A DNA stretch of 64,000 nucleotides from Enterococcus_C asini_A. GTDB lineage: Bacteria; Bacillota; Bacilli; Lactobacillales; Enterococcaceae. Positions within the stretch are counted from its first letter, which is position 1. Every line of letters begins with the position of its first letter. The DNA lies in the NCBI RefSeq assembly GCF_031928785.1, contig NZ_JARQAL010000003.1; one strand, given 5' to 3'. Below are positions 35,901 to 44,690 of this stretch, piece after piece. The notes under the pieces were generated by a model. That model was given only the letters and a program-made list of their open reading frames with translations. It did not search any database and was not told the DNA's origin. The position numbers and the translations under genes are program-made.

Positions 35901-37333
35901 ACTTCTCCGGGGAATACCAACCTCAAGCCCATAACTACACCAAGGTGCTTTTTGGGGAAGATTATGTCTATCGGGCGGGAACAATCGGTACCGTGGCAGA
36001 TAAGACTGCTTATGGCTATGTGAAAGGCTACGAGAGAGATCATAACTTGCGCCTGAGAGGAGCAGAGATTGATCGTCTAGCTCAAGGCGCCACGGGAGTC
36101 AAACGAACCACCGGCCAGCACCCCGGGGGGATTATCGTTATTCCTGATTATATGGATGTCTATGACTTTAGCCCCATTCAATACCCGGCAGATGATTTGG
36201 ATTCTGAATGGCGCACCACTCACTTTGATTTCCACTCCATTCACGACAATATTTTGAAGCTGGATATTCTTGGACACGATGATCCTACCGTAATTCGGAT
36301 GTTGCAAGATTTATCGGGAATTGATCCTAAGACTATCCCAACAGATGATCCCGAGGTCATGCGGATTTTTGAATCTCCAGAAGTGCTAGGGGTGACTCCA
36401 GAACAGATTGGTTCTGAGACGGGAACGTTAGGAATCCCTGAGTTTGGGACTCGCTTTGTTCGAGGAATGTTAAATGAAACCCATCCGACTACCTTTGCAG
36501 AACTGCTTCAGATTTCTGGACTTTCCCACGGGACAGATGTTTGGTTAGGCAATGCGGAAGAATTGATTAAACAAGGAAAAGCCACATTGGCGGAAGTAAT
36601 CGGTTGTCGGGATGATATTATGGTGTATTTGATGCATGCCGGGCTTGATCCAGGTATGGCCTTTACCATTATGGAAACCGTGCGAAAAGGGCAATGGAGT
36701 AAAATTGACGATGAGAAGCGAGACAAATTTTTAGTAGCGATGAAGGAAAACAGTGTACCTGATTGGTACATTGATTCTTGTTCCAAAATCAAGTACATGT
36801 TCCCTAAAGCCCATGCGGCCGCTTATGTGTTGATGGCGTTGCGGGTTGCCTACTTTAAGGTTTACCATCCAATTTTGTATTACTGTGCGTTTTTCTCCGT
36901 ACGGGCAAATGATTTTGATCTCGTTGCCATGGCGCGAGGCAAAGATGCGGTGAAAGACCGGATGAAAGAAATCAATGACAAAGGCTTAGATGCCTCCACC
37001 AAAGAAAAGAACTTGTTAACCGTTTTGGAATTGGCCAATGAAATGTTGGAACGAGGTTTTGAATTTGGCATGATCGACTTGTATAAATCCGATGCAGTGA
37101 ATTTTGTGATTGATGGCAATCGCCTTATCGCACCATTTCGGGCGGTACCAAGTTTAGGTGATAACGTGGCCAAACAAATCGTGGAAGCTAGAAAAGACGG
37201 TCCCTTCTTATCTAAAGAAGATTTGGCAAAACGCGGAAAAGTTTCCCAGACGTTGATTGATTACATGACGGAAAACGGTGTGTTAAAAGGTTTACCAGAC
37301 GAAAATCAATTGTCGCTTTTTGATATGTTTTAA
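32981..37333 (+). CDS. polC: DNA polymerase III PolC-type alpha subunit
   Basis: 1450 aa, the Gram-positive replicative polymerase. In order: N-terminal domain, OB fold, PHP domain beginning ELHLHSNMSTMDA, an inserted DEDD proofreading exonuclease (VVFDVETTGLSAVYNTIIELA), then polymerase palm with DIDLNFSGEYQ and a C-terminal helix-hairpin-helix region (PSLGDNVAKQIVEAR), ending LSLFDMF, a beta-clamp motif. AGGAGG 9 nt upstream fixes ATG 32981 over ATG/TTG 32951. Confidence 0.97.
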   Translation: MSEKNEKFAILLEQANLASDERQALTDAKGRIEAVVVHKQSRIWEFTLGFQQILPVTLYQSLLHHVMMAFQEIAQVKVNIQTEASELNQDLLQDYWPLVLSDQDCNTKVVAQTIKNQLPFVEGKKVILPFANEAIIPHMVDNYFPLMESRYQKMGFPKFRLEARFDAEQGKVAEEQLAAKKAEQAEVLMQQAMENIAAHEKQKQEQKSAPVLVGPVQLGRNIPADEAILPMINIIEEERRVTIEGYVFDVEVRELRTKRKILTVKITDYTSSFIVKKFSNGEKDEQIFDNISKGMWLKVRGSIQEDTFQRDLVMFAQDLVEVKHPPRKDYAPDDEKRVELHLHSNMSTMDATNSIGDLVAQAAKWGHKAIAITDHGGAQSFPDAHSAGKKHGVKILYGVEANVVDDGVPVAYNPAHIALTDATYVVFDVETTGLSAVYNTIIELAAVKMHKGNVIESFDEFIDPGHPLSKTTVELTGITDEMVRGSLPEREVMERFTEFAKDSILVAHNASFDMGFINTTYHRLNLPEATNPVIDTLELARYLYPQFKRFGLGVLSKKFGVGLEQHHRAIYDSEATGHLAWIFVKEAMENHEMHYHDDLNRHVGGENSFKAARPFHATIMAQTQAGLKNLFKLISLSNVKYFHGGVPRIPRSELVKLREGLLVGTACDKGEVFVAMMQKGVEAARELAKFYDYIEIMPKAVYAPLIEQELVKDESDLEEIIRNLITMGKELGKPVVATGNVHYLNEEDGIYRKILVNSMGGANPLNRHSLPDVHFRTTDEMLTAFQFLGPELAKEVVVDNPNKIVDMCETIIPVKDKLYTPKIPGSEQEITDLSYNRARELYGDPLPEIVEKRLKKELDSIIGNGFSVIYLISQKLVHKSNEDGYLVGSRGSVGSSFVATMTGITEVNPLAPHYYCPECQYSEFYEDGSYGSGFDMPEKACPKCGARLNKDGHDIPFETFLGFHGDKVPDIDLNFSGEYQPQAHNYTKVLFGEDYVYRAGTIGTVADKTAYGYVKGYERDHNLRLRGAEIDRLAQGATGVKRTTGQHPGGIIVIPDYMDVYDFSPIQYPADDLDSEWRTTHFDFHSIHDNILKLDILGHDDPTVIRMLQDLSGIDPKTIPTDDPEVMRIFESPEVLGVTPEQIGSETGTLGIPEFGTRFVRGMLNETHPTTFAELLQISGLSHGTDVWLGNAEELIKQGKATLAEVIGCRDDIMVYLMHAGLDPGMAFTIMETVRKGQWSKIDDEKRDKFLVAMKENSVPDWYIDSCSKIKYMFPKAHAAAYVLMALRVAYFKVYHPILYYCAFFSVRANDFDLVAMARGKDAVKDRMKEINDKGLDASTKEKNLLTVLELANEMLERGFEFGMIDLYKSDAVNFVIDGNRLIAPFRAVPSLGDNVAKQIVEARKDGPFLSKEDLAKRGKVSQTLIDYMTENGVLKGLPDENQLSLFDMF

Positions 37334-37339
37334 AAAAAT

Positions 37340-37375
37340 GAGCCCACCAGTTTAACTGGCAGGGCTCGTTTTTTT
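37340..37375 (+). terminator. polC terminator
   Basis: GAGCCC plus CCAGTT pair with AACTGG plus GGGCTC, followed by seven T residues. Confidence 0.92.
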
Positions 37376-37419
37376 GAGGCGGAAAGGTAGTTTTTCCATG
37401 TAAAGTTTCACTGCTATTC

Positions 37420-38796
37420 TTAGCTTCGCGTTAATTTCACCACGACTTCACAGCGGGCGGTTTGAGGAAACATATCAACAGATTGCAAGTAGTCCACTTG
37501 ATAAACCGCACTTAAAGTGGCTAAATCCCGGGCTAATGTGGACACGTTACAAGAGATGTACACGAGTTTGTCTACGGGATATTCCAGGAGTGCTTGCCGT
37601 AATTTTTCATCCAACCCAGTTCGGGGCGGATCCACTAAGATAGCATCAGGACGAAAGCCTTCAATAAGCCACTGAGGTAGTAAGTCTTCAGCGGTACCCA
37701 CAGCGTAATAGGTATTGTCATAGCCCATGTTTTGGGCATTTTTCTGAGCATCGGTGATGGCTTCAGGAATTACATCCATCCCCCGGACTTCTTTGACTTT
37801 TGGCGCAAGACTTAAACCAATGGTGCCTACCCCACAATAAGCATCCACCAAGCGGTCTGTTGGTTTTAAGTCCAAAGCTTTTTCGGCTTCTTTGTACAAA
37901 GTCGCGGTCTGCTTGGGATTTAACTGGTAAAACGCCCGGGCGGAAAGATCGAATTTCAACTCATTGACTGCTTCATGAATGGTTTCTTTGCCCCAAAGAT
38001 GGAAGGTCTCATCTCCCATAACCAAGGAAGTTTGTTTTTTCTGGACGTTTTGCATAATGGAAACAACTTTCGGCAAGCGCTCGGTAATCTCCCGGATTAT
38101 TGCATTTTTCTGTGGCAGTTTGGGGGTACTGGTCACAAAGGTAACTTGTAATTCTCCCGTCACTTGTCCTACACGCACCACTAAGGTTTTCAAAATGCCG
38201 GCGTGTTTTTTTTCATTGTAAATTGGTGTTTGGTATTTATTTACCAGTTGGACTAAGACATTTAAGGTTTCTTGGGTAGCAGGGATTTGGACCAGACAGT
38301 TGTCAATGGCAACCAATTGGTGGCTGTTTCTTTCATAAAGACCGGCCACCGCTTTTTTGGTTTGCTCGTTATAACCCATTTGAAACTGAGCTTTATTGCG
38401 ATAACGCCAAGGGTCTTCCATGCCAATGGTAGGCAAGAGGCGGTAGTTTTGCCAGCCTTTAGGTTTAAATTTAGCCAAGGCTTGGGCTAATAAATCCTTT
38501 TTAAAATTCAATTGAGCCGGGTAGCTTAAGTGTTGCAGCTGACATCCACCGCAACGGTCGTAAAAAGGACAAGGAGGTGTGATGCGTTCAGGGCTAGCTT
38601 TTATGATTTTAACTAACTGTCCTTCTAAATAACGGCTTTCTGTTTTGGTCACTTTCACTTGGACTTCTTCTTTGGGCAAGGCACCAGGGATGAAGATGAT
38701 GGTGCGGCGGTAATAGCCGATTCCTTCGCCATTGATACCTAGGCGTTTGACTTGGATTTTTAAGCTTTGGCCGATTTTGGCGGCAACTTGTGACAT
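37420..38796 (-). CDS. rlmD: 23S rRNA (uracil-5-)-methyltransferase RlmD
   Basis: 458 aa. N-terminal TRAM RNA-binding domain (1-65), iron-sulfur cysteines in CPFYDRCGGCQ (Cys76, 82, 85), then a SAM methyltransferase domain with VDAYCGVGTIGLSLA, ILVDPPRTGL and the catalytic YISCN (Cys416). The family methylates U1939 or neighbouring uridines of 23S rRNA; Firmicutes members can be dual-specific (RlmCD). Convergent with polC. Confidence 0.9.
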   Translation of the reverse strand: MSQVAAKIGQSLKIQVKRLGINGEGIGYYRRTIIFIPGALPKEEVQVKVTKTESRYLEGQLVKIIKASPERITPPCPFYDRCGGCQLQHLSYPAQLNFKKDLLAQALAKFKPKGWQNYRLLPTIGMEDPWRYRNKAQFQMGYNEQTKKAVAGLYERNSHQLVAIDNCLVQIPATQETLNVLVQLVNKYQTPIYNEKKHAGILKTLVVRVGQVTGELQVTFVTSTPKLPQKNAIIREITERLPKVVSIMQNVQKKQTSLVMGDETFHLWGKETIHEAVNELKFDLSARAFYQLNPKQTATLYKEAEKALDLKPTDRLVDAYCGVGTIGLSLAPKVKEVRGMDVIPEAITDAQKNAQNMGYDNTYYAVGTAEDLLPQWLIEGFRPDAILVDPPRTGLDEKLRQALLEYPVDKLVYISCNVSTLARDLATLSAVYQVDYLQSVDMFPQTARCEVVVKLTRS

Positions 38797-38917
38797 ATGC
38801 TTCCCTCTTTTCTAATTTCCCCATTATTCTAACACAAACTGCCGGAAGAATACGCTCTTTTATGTTACACTAGAATGTGCGTTCCCTGATGAAGTTTTTC
38901 GGAAAGGAAGAAACTGA

Positions 38918-39712
38918 ATGCTGACGATTACTCAACTGACTAAAGAAAAAAATCTTTTTAAAGTCACTTTTTCCAATCACGAAACCTTACTCGTTTCAGA
39001 AGATCAACTGGTACGCTATCGCTTGTTAAAAGGCACGGAAATCAGTGAAGAAGAATTAAAAGAATTAAAAGACAACAGTCGCTTTGACTTAGGTTTGCAA
39101 GAAAGCTATCGCTACATTAGCTATCAATTACGCTCGGAAAAAGAAGTGGATACTTTTTTAAAAGACCACGAATTACCTTTAACTGATCGAAGAAAAGTGA
39201 TTGAACGCTTAAAAGAATTAAATCTAGTAAATGATAAAATCTATGCCGAAAGCTATGTACGCACTCAAATGCGGCTATCAGGTAAAGGGCCGGGAGCGAT
39301 TCGCCAACAGCTCTTACAAAAAGGCATTAAAGGGGCAACTAGTGAAAATGCACTGGCTTTGTATACTGAAAAGGAGCAACTTGCTGTGGCACGTCACACT
39401 GGAGCAAAAGCACTGCGACGGATTCACGGAAAGAGCTTTAAAGAAACCGGACAAAAATTGCGACAAACGTTAATGCAAAAAGGCTTCTCCAAAGAAATTA
39501 GCGATGGAGTAGTAAATGAGTTGCTTCAGGAAAAAGATGGAGAAGCGGAGATGGAAGCTTTAACAAAAGCCGGCGACAAGTTATGGCGCCGGCATCAAGG
39601 AAAACCATTAGCCCAACGGCAACAAAAAATCAAACAAAATCTCTATCAAAAAGGCTTTGCTTTGGATTTGATTCAACAATATTTGGATAGTAAGGAAGAA
39701 GTGGATGAATAA
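38918..39712 (+). CDS. recX: Recombination regulatory protein RecX
   Basis: 264 aa, three tandem three-helix RecX repeats; RYISYQLRSEKEVDTFL and VNDKIYAESYVRTQMRLSGKGP are typical. RecX modulates RecA filaments. Length matches the long Firmicutes form. GGAAAGGAAG lies before the ATG. Its end overlaps the mutY start by 8 nt. Confidence 0.93.
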   Translation: MLTITQLTKEKNLFKVTFSNHETLLVSEDQLVRYRLLKGTEISEEELKELKDNSRFDLGLQESYRYISYQLRSEKEVDTFLKDHELPLTDRRKVIERLKELNLVNDKIYAESYVRTQMRLSGKGPGAIRQQLLQKGIKGATSENALALYTEKEQLAVARHTGAKALRRIHGKSFKETGQKLRQTLMQKGFSKEISDGVVNELLQEKDGEAEMEALTKAGDKLWRRHQGKPLAQRQQKIKQNLYQKGFALDLIQQYLDSKEEVDE

Positions 39713-40886
39713 CTGGGAGCGACTTTCATCAAAAGAAATTAAAAATTTACAAGAGGATTTTTTAAATTGGTATGACCAAAACCGGCGCAATCTACCTTGG
39801 CGAGAAAATCACGACCCTTACCGCATTTGGATTTCAGAAATTATGTTGCAACAAACTCGAGTGGTGACCGTGATTGATTATTTCTATCGCTTTATGGCGG
39901 CTTTCCCCGATATTGCCACATTAGCTGTGGCGCCAGAAGAACAATTGTTAAAAATATGGGAAGGCTTAGGCTATTATTCCCGAGCTCGGAATATTCAAGC
40001 GGCTGCAAAAGAGATGGTGGAGAAATTCAATGGCCAGATGCCTCGTACGCTACCGGAAATTGCTAGTTTAAAAGGAATTGGCCCCTATACTGCGGGGGCG
40101 ATTGCCAGCATTGCCTTTGGACTGCCAGAGCCGGCCATTGACGGCAATGTGATGCGGGTAGTCAGCCGCTTGTTTGAAATTGACGCTGATATTGCCAAAC
40201 CGGCTAGTAGAAAAGTCTTTGATCAAGGGATGCGCCAGATTTTACCCAAAACCGCTCCCGGAGATTTTAATCAAGCGATGATGGATTTAGGCTCCAGCAT
40301 TTGCACCCCAAAAAGCCCTAACTGTGCTGTCTGTCCTTTACAAAACTACTGTCTGGCTTATCAAAAGGGCAATCAGGAGAATTACCCGGTGAAGACTAAG
40401 AAGCAACCACCAAAACCTATGTATTATCTTGCCTTTGCCATAGAAAATAGCGAACAGGAGTATGGGTTAATTCAACGAGGAGAGCAAGGTCTGCTCGCCA
40501 AAATGTGGACTTTTCCTTTACTTGAAGTCACAAAAGAAGAATATCAGCGTTACCAAAGGAGCTATAATACCGGACAGCTAGAGCTAGAAAGGACAGCGGA
40601 TTTAGACTTTGTTGCTGAAGAGGCTTTACCCGAATTGCCTAATCTGGCGATTGATTTGGGCAATGTGGTGTGGCAAACCCGTCATTTAGGCGAAATCAGT
40701 CACATTTTTAGCCATTTAAAATGGCAGGTGCTTTTGTTTTATGGACGACAAATTCAAGAAAATTCCCCATCAGACCAAGTGCGATGGGTGTCAGCCCATG
40801 ACTTTCCCAACTTCGTCTTTCCTAAGCCTCAGCAAAAACTGGTGGCGCTTTTGCAGAAAAACGGCGCTATTAGCAAAGATTTCTAG
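39705..40886 (+). CDS. mutY: A/G-specific adenine glycosylase
   Basis: 393 aa. Catalytic Glu45 in SEIMLQQTRV, helix-hairpin-helix LKGIGPYTAGAIA (122-134), catalytic Asp146 in AIDGNV, [4Fe-4S] cysteines at 200, 207, 210 and 216 (C-X6-C-X2-C-X5-C), and a C-terminal NUDIX-like 8-oxoG recognition domain. Removes adenine opposite 8-oxoguanine. Translationally coupled to recX. Confidence 0.95.
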   Translation: MNNWERLSSKEIKNLQEDFLNWYDQNRRNLPWRENHDPYRIWISEIMLQQTRVVTVIDYFYRFMAAFPDIATLAVAPEEQLLKIWEGLGYYSRARNIQAAAKEMVEKFNGQMPRTLPEIASLKGIGPYTAGAIASIAFGLPEPAIDGNVMRVVSRLFEIDADIAKPASRKVFDQGMRQILPKTAPGDFNQAMMDLGSSICTPKSPNCAVCPLQNYCLAYQKGNQENYPVKTKKQPPKPMYYLAFAIENSEQEYGLIQRGEQGLLAKMWTFPLLEVTKEEYQRYQRSYNTGQLELERTADLDFVAEEALPELPNLAIDLGNVVWQTRHLGEISHIFSHLKWQVLLFYGRQIQENSPSDQVRWVSAHDFPNFVFPKPQQKLVALLQKNGAISKDF

Positions 40887-40903
40887 TCAATAGCGTAATT
40901 TAT

Positions 40904-40912
40904 TGATATAAT
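40904..40912 (+). promoter_or_regulatory. Extended -10 of the DUF402 gene
   Basis: TGA directly followed by TATAAT (40907-40912). The 65-nt leader includes a perfect GCAAGCATGCTTGC palindrome (about 40949-40962). Confidence 0.55.
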
Positions 40913-40976
40913 ATTTCCGATGTCGGTGTAATTTCATCCGAACGACTGCAAGCATGCTTGCGAGAGAAGGGTAACT

Positions 40977-41510
40977 ATGCGAATTCCTAAAGAAGGAGAA
41001 TTTGTAACGATTCAAAGTTACAAACATGATGGCAATTTGCACCGAACGTGGCGGGATACGATGGTATTAAAAACCAGCGAATACTCGATGATTGGCGTGA
41101 ACGACCACACTTTGGTCACTGAATCAGATGGCCGTCGGTGGGTGACCCGAGAACCAGCGATTGTTTATTTCCACAAGAAATGTTGGTTCAATGTAATTGC
41201 AATGATCAGAGAAAAAGGTGTTTCTTATTATTGCAATTTGGCATCGCCATTTTTATTAGACGAGGAAGCCTTGAAATACATCGATTACGATTTGGATATC
41301 AAGGTTTTTCCCGATGGTGAGAAAAGACTGTTGGATGTGGATGAGTATGAACTTCACAGTAAGATCATGGAATATCCTCAAGACATTGACTTTATTTTAA
41401 AGGAAAATGTCAAGATTCTAGTGGACTGGATCAATAATGGCAAAGGTCCCTTTTCTGAAGGGTATATCGACGTTTGGTATAACCGCTACAAGCAATTGTC
41501 ACAACGATAG
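40977..41510 (+). CDS. Nucleoside tri-/diphosphate phosphatase, DUF402 family (Ntdp)
   Basis: 177 aa. REPAIVYFHKKCWFNVIAMI, YYCNLASPF and YIDYDLDIKVFPDG are diagnostic of the Ntdp group of DUF402 proteins, which hydrolyse NTPs and NDPs with divalent metal. Acidic residues in DYDLDIK and LDVDEYE are the expected metal ligands. AGAAGGG precedes the ATG. Monocistronic. Confidence 0.9.
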   Translation: MRIPKEGEFVTIQSYKHDGNLHRTWRDTMVLKTSEYSMIGVNDHTLVTESDGRRWVTREPAIVYFHKKCWFNVIAMIREKGVSYYCNLASPFLLDEEALKYIDYDLDIKVFPDGEKRLLDVDEYELHSKIMEYPQDIDFILKENVKILVDWINNGKGPFSEGYIDVWYNRYKQLSQR

Positions 41511-41549
41511 AAAAAAGCTGTTACCAAGATTTTTGGCAACAGCTTTTTT
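41511..41549. terminator. Terminator after the DUF402 gene
   Basis: AAAAAAGCTGTT pairs with AACAGCTTTTTT with an inner CCAA/TTGG stem; T tracts on both strands. Confidence 0.93.
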
Positions 41550-41645
41550 CTTTTGCCGTAAATTTACTAGAGAGGGCTCTTTAAGGTAAATTTAAGTTAA
41601 ATAAGGTATGATTTATCCATGAAAGCAAAGGATGTTGATTAATAG

Positions 41646-42629
41646 ATGAAGAAAAAAGCTGCCCTGATTTTTTTAGTAGCCGGATTTGCGGCATTAGTGA
41701 TTAATATGGGGCTAAAATTTCAAGCCGACCAAGCAAGTGTAATTTCTAGTAGTAGTGAAAGCAGCACCACCACCAGTACTTCTGCCACTAGCCAAAGTAG
41801 CCAGGAGCAGACCACTACCACTGTTAAAATGGTGAAAACCTATGTAGATCCTTCCCTTTATGATGAAAATGTGGAATCAGAGGCAGATTATGTTTCGGTA
41901 TTGGCCACAGCCAGTAGCGATGGGGAAGTCTTAACAAAATTGCACCGAGGAGAATGGTCCACTTGGGTGGCAGATGAAGGGGATTTTGTGAAAATTAAGG
42001 CCGACGATGGAGAAGTGGGCTATATTCCTGCGGCCAATGCACAAGTAAAAGAAGTCGAACAAAGCTCAGCTCCAACAAGTTTAAGCCAGTTACATATTGT
42101 CCTTGATGCTGGTCATGGCGGGATTGACAGTGGGGCAGTAAGTCCAGACGGTGAACTTTATGAAAAAGATATGACTTTAAAAACTGTCAAAGCAGTAGGT
42201 GAATTACTGGAAGAAAATGGTGTGGAAGTGACTTACACCAGAGATTCTGATGAAATGCTGGAGTTAAGTGAAATTGTGGAGCGCTCAGAAGCAGCTCAAC
42301 CGGATGTCTTTATCAGTATTCACTATGATAATTTCGACACAGACAATGGTTGGCAAGGTTTTACCACCTATAACTACTATCAAGCCGGAGAAGTTCTCGC
42401 TAATTTAGTCAGTGAAAGCTTGGGAGATCAATTGAGCCTTTCCAACAACGGTGTCCGCACTGGCAATTACTATGTGATTCGAGAAAACAACCAGCCAGTG
42501 AGCCTCTTATTAGAACTTGGTTATTTAAACAGTGATGAAGACTTGGCGGAAATCACCAAAGAGGGGTATCCTGAAAAAGTAGCCAAAGGAATCTTAGCAG
42601 CTTTGAAAGATTATGTAGCCCAAAATTAA
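41646..42629 (+). CDS. N-acetylmuramoyl-L-alanine amidase (Amidase_3) with SH3-like domain
   Basis: 327 aa. An N-terminal membrane anchor or signal (6-22), a Ser/Thr-rich linker (34-60), an SH3-like domain (about 62-135), then Amidase_3: zinc ligands His157 (DAGHGG), Glu173 and His226 (SIHYD), catalytic Glu290 (LLELGYL). It cleaves the amide between MurNAc and the stem peptide at the cell surface. The linker and single anchor suggest it stays membrane-tethered. Confidence 0.92.
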   Translation: MKKKAALIFLVAGFAALVINMGLKFQADQASVISSSSESSTTTSTSATSQSSQEQTTTTVKMVKTYVDPSLYDENVESEADYVSVLATASSDGEVLTKLHRGEWSTWVADEGDFVKIKADDGEVGYIPAANAQVKEVEQSSAPTSLSQLHIVLDAGHGGIDSGAVSPDGELYEKDMTLKTVKAVGELLEENGVEVTYTRDSDEMLELSEIVERSEAAQPDVFISIHYDNFDTDNGWQGFTTYNYYQAGEVLANLVSESLGDQLSLSNNGVRTGNYYVIRENNQPVSLLLELGYLNSDEDLAEITKEGYPEKVAKGILAALKDYVAQN

Positions 42630-42644
42630 CCTAAGACGTAAGGA

Positions 42645-42690
42645 AAAGACGATTGACTTCTATTAAAATTATTAGAAGCCAGTCGTCTTT
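42645..42690 (+). terminator. Amidase gene terminator
   Basis: An arm at 42645-42662 (AAAGACGA...CTTCTA) pairs with 42673-42690 (TAGAAG...TCGTCTTT) with a few mismatches. Confidence 0.75.
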
Positions 42691-42701
42691 ACTTGTGAAA
42701 G

Positions 42702-42827
42702 CTAGTCTAGTATTTTGCTCATTTGATATTTATAAGTTTCATAGCCGTGTTTTTGATAGAACTGCTCTAAGTGCTCAATTGGATTTTCATGGACAGGCTC
42801 CTTTTGAAACAAGGTGAAATAAGCTTT
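42702..42827 (-). pseudogene. In-frame coding remnant after the GNAT stop
   Basis: Directly after the TAA of the minus-strand GNAT gene, the same frame stays open for 41 codons (KAYFTLFQKEP...HLEQFYQKHGYETYK...MSKILD) and ends at TAG. Its composition is protein-like, with no start codon or ribosome-binding site near its beginning. It is either the last part of a longer GNAT protein cut off by a nonsense mutation, or the tail of a lost neighbouring gene. Confidence 0.5.
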
Positions 42828-43289
42828 TTAGAGTGGCTTCGTATTTGCTTTAATCGGTTTTAGTTCTTTGGTCATTTCCACATGTTCAATACCAGCATCT
42901 AAAAAAATCGGGCCTTGAGCCACATACCCATTTTTTTCATAAAAAGCTTGCGCCGTTAACTGAGCTCCCAGTGTGATTTGGGTGAAACCTTGTCTTTGGG
43001 CAAAGTCTTCGGCGGCTTGTAGCAGCTGTTGACCGTATTTCTTTCCTCGAGCGGCTTTTTCTACGGCCATACGTTGAACTTTCACATGAGTTTCATCTAA
43101 AGGTAACAGTCTCACGGTTGCTTGGGCTTTCCCGTCAACGTATAAGACAAAATGGATGGAGTAGGCTTCTTTTTCATCGATTTCTAAAGCTAAAGGAACC
43201 TGTTGTTCTTCCACAAAAACGTGGTTTCGAATCCGCAAGGCATCTAAATAAATCTCGCTCATCGTATCTTTGGTTTGGACAATTTTCAT
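42828..43289 (-). CDS. GNAT-family N-acetyltransferase
   Basis: 153 aa, ElaA/YitI-like GNAT: LRIRNHVFVEEQQVPLALEID near the N-terminus, VQRMAVEKAARGKKYGQQLL (acetyl-CoA site) and AFYEKNGYVAQGPIFLDAGIEHVEMTK. Substrate unknown. The last dozen residues (KPIKANTKPL) are atypical and run into a stop followed by an in-frame remnant. GGAGTGA lies before the ATG. Convergent with the amidase gene. Confidence 0.85.
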   Translation of the reverse strand: MKIVQTKDTMSEIYLDALRIRNHVFVEEQQVPLALEIDEKEAYSIHFVLYVDGKAQATVRLLPLDETHVKVQRMAVEKAARGKKYGQQLLQAAEDFAQRQGFTQITLGAQLTAQAFYEKNGYVAQGPIFLDAGIEHVEMTKELKPIKANTKPL

Positions 43290-43440
43290 GATTGATTCAC
43301 TCCTTCAAAAATAGTATACCTGAAGTGGGGAGCAAGACGGAACTATTGTGAATTCTTTTGGGAAATTTGTGCTTTTTCTGTTATTCATTCACGAATTTTG
43401 GTAAGATTGTCCATATTGAATCTTTTGGGGAGTTGTGCCT

Positions 43441-44550
43441 GTGTTCGAGAAACTAAAAGCATCAAAATTAATGTATTGGTCTGTGGAACTGCTGGTTTTG
43501 GCTACGTTGATTTTTGTTTCCACAAAAATCGATTTTGTCTTTAAACCCGTGGGAACCTTCTTTTCCACATTGTTTGGCCCAGTTTTAATCGCTGGTTTTT
43601 TGTATTATTTATTAAATCCCATCGTTAATTTGCTGACGAGAGTGACGAAGATGAAACGAATTTATGGGATTATTATCGTTTTACTCTTATTATTGGGAAC
43701 CTTAGTTTGGGTTGTTTTAGCAGTGATTCCCAGTTTGGTTACGCAGCTCGCTTCATTGGCCGAAAACACGCCACAATTTATTAAAGGCCTGCAAGATTGG
43801 TTGACGGAAATCGCCAAGAATCCCGCTTTGCAAAATATCGACATCGAAGCGCAAATCGATAAATTGGACATTTCTTATGGTAGTTTAATTCAGAAATTTT
43901 TATCTGGTTTGTCCAGTAGCCTAGGTTCCATTGTCGGCGGAGTGGCAACTACTGCAGTAACAGTGATTACGGTACCTTTTATCTTATTTTATATGTTAAA
44001 AGACGGCTATCGTTTAGTACCTAATATTCAACGTTTCTTTCCAAAAAACAGTCGGGATGAAATCGTGGAATTATTAGGAGAAATGAACCACACTTTGTCT
44101 AGCTATATCAGTGGTCAAGCCATTGAATGTGTCTTTGTAGCTACCTGTACTTTTATCGGCTATCAAATCATCGGTGTTCAATATGCCTTCTTGTTTGGGG
44201 TAGTGGCGGGCGTTACCAATTTGATTCCTTACTTAGGGCCTTATTTAGGACTGTTACCAGCCGTTTTAGTGACTGTGTTTAATGAGCCGATTAAAGCTCT
44301 CTTGTGTTGTGTAGTGGTTTTAGTGGTGCAACAGCTAGACGGCAATATTATCTATCCCAATGTCATTGGCAAGTCTTTAAAAATTCATCCATTGACGATT
44401 ATTTTAGTCTTACTGGTTGCCGGTAACATTGCCGGACTGTTAGGGATTTTCCTAGGGGTACCATTTTATGCGATTTGCCGCACGATTGTCATCTTTGTAG
44501 TGCGCATGGTGCGTAACGATCGGACTAAGAAACTAGAGACTATCAAATAA
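43441..44550 (+). CDS. AI-2E family transporter
   Basis: About 369 aa, seven or eight membrane segments. GPVLIAGFLYYLLNPIVN at the N-terminus and the C-terminal PYLGPYLGLLPAVLV, QQLDGNIIYPNVIGKSLKIHPL are hallmarks of the AI-2E (PurR/PerM) permease family. Members include TqsA and sodium/proton antiporters; the substrate is not predictable. GGGGAG at 43427-43432 fits GTG 43441 better than GTG 43435. Confidence 0.9.
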   Translation: MFEKLKASKLMYWSVELLVLATLIFVSTKIDFVFKPVGTFFSTLFGPVLIAGFLYYLLNPIVNLLTRVTKMKRIYGIIIVLLLLLGTLVWVVLAVIPSLVTQLASLAENTPQFIKGLQDWLTEIAKNPALQNIDIEAQIDKLDISYGSLIQKFLSGLSSSLGSIVGGVATTAVTVITVPFILFYMLKDGYRLVPNIQRFFPKNSRDEIVELLGEMNHTLSSYISGQAIECVFVATCTFIGYQIIGVQYAFLFGVVAGVTNLIPYLGPYLGLLPAVLVTVFNEPIKALLCCVVVLVVQQLDGNIIYPNVIGKSLKIHPLTIILVLLVAGNIAGLLGIFLGVPFYAICRTIVIFVVRMVRNDRTKKLETIK

Positions 44551-44564
44551 CGTAATATTTGCTG

Positions 44565-44592
44565 AAACCCCACCTAAACAGGTGGGGTTTTG
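44565..44592 (+). terminator. AI-2E gene terminator
   Basis: AAACCCCACC pairs perfectly with GGTGGGGTTT around six bases, then T. Confidence 0.88.
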
Positions 44593-44690
44593 ATTGCATT
44601 GGAAAAGCCTTTATGATACGATTTTTAATGTGGAAATCTTCCACGTTTTTTTCTACCTAATTTTGAACATGAAAGAGAGTGTGTGGCATT

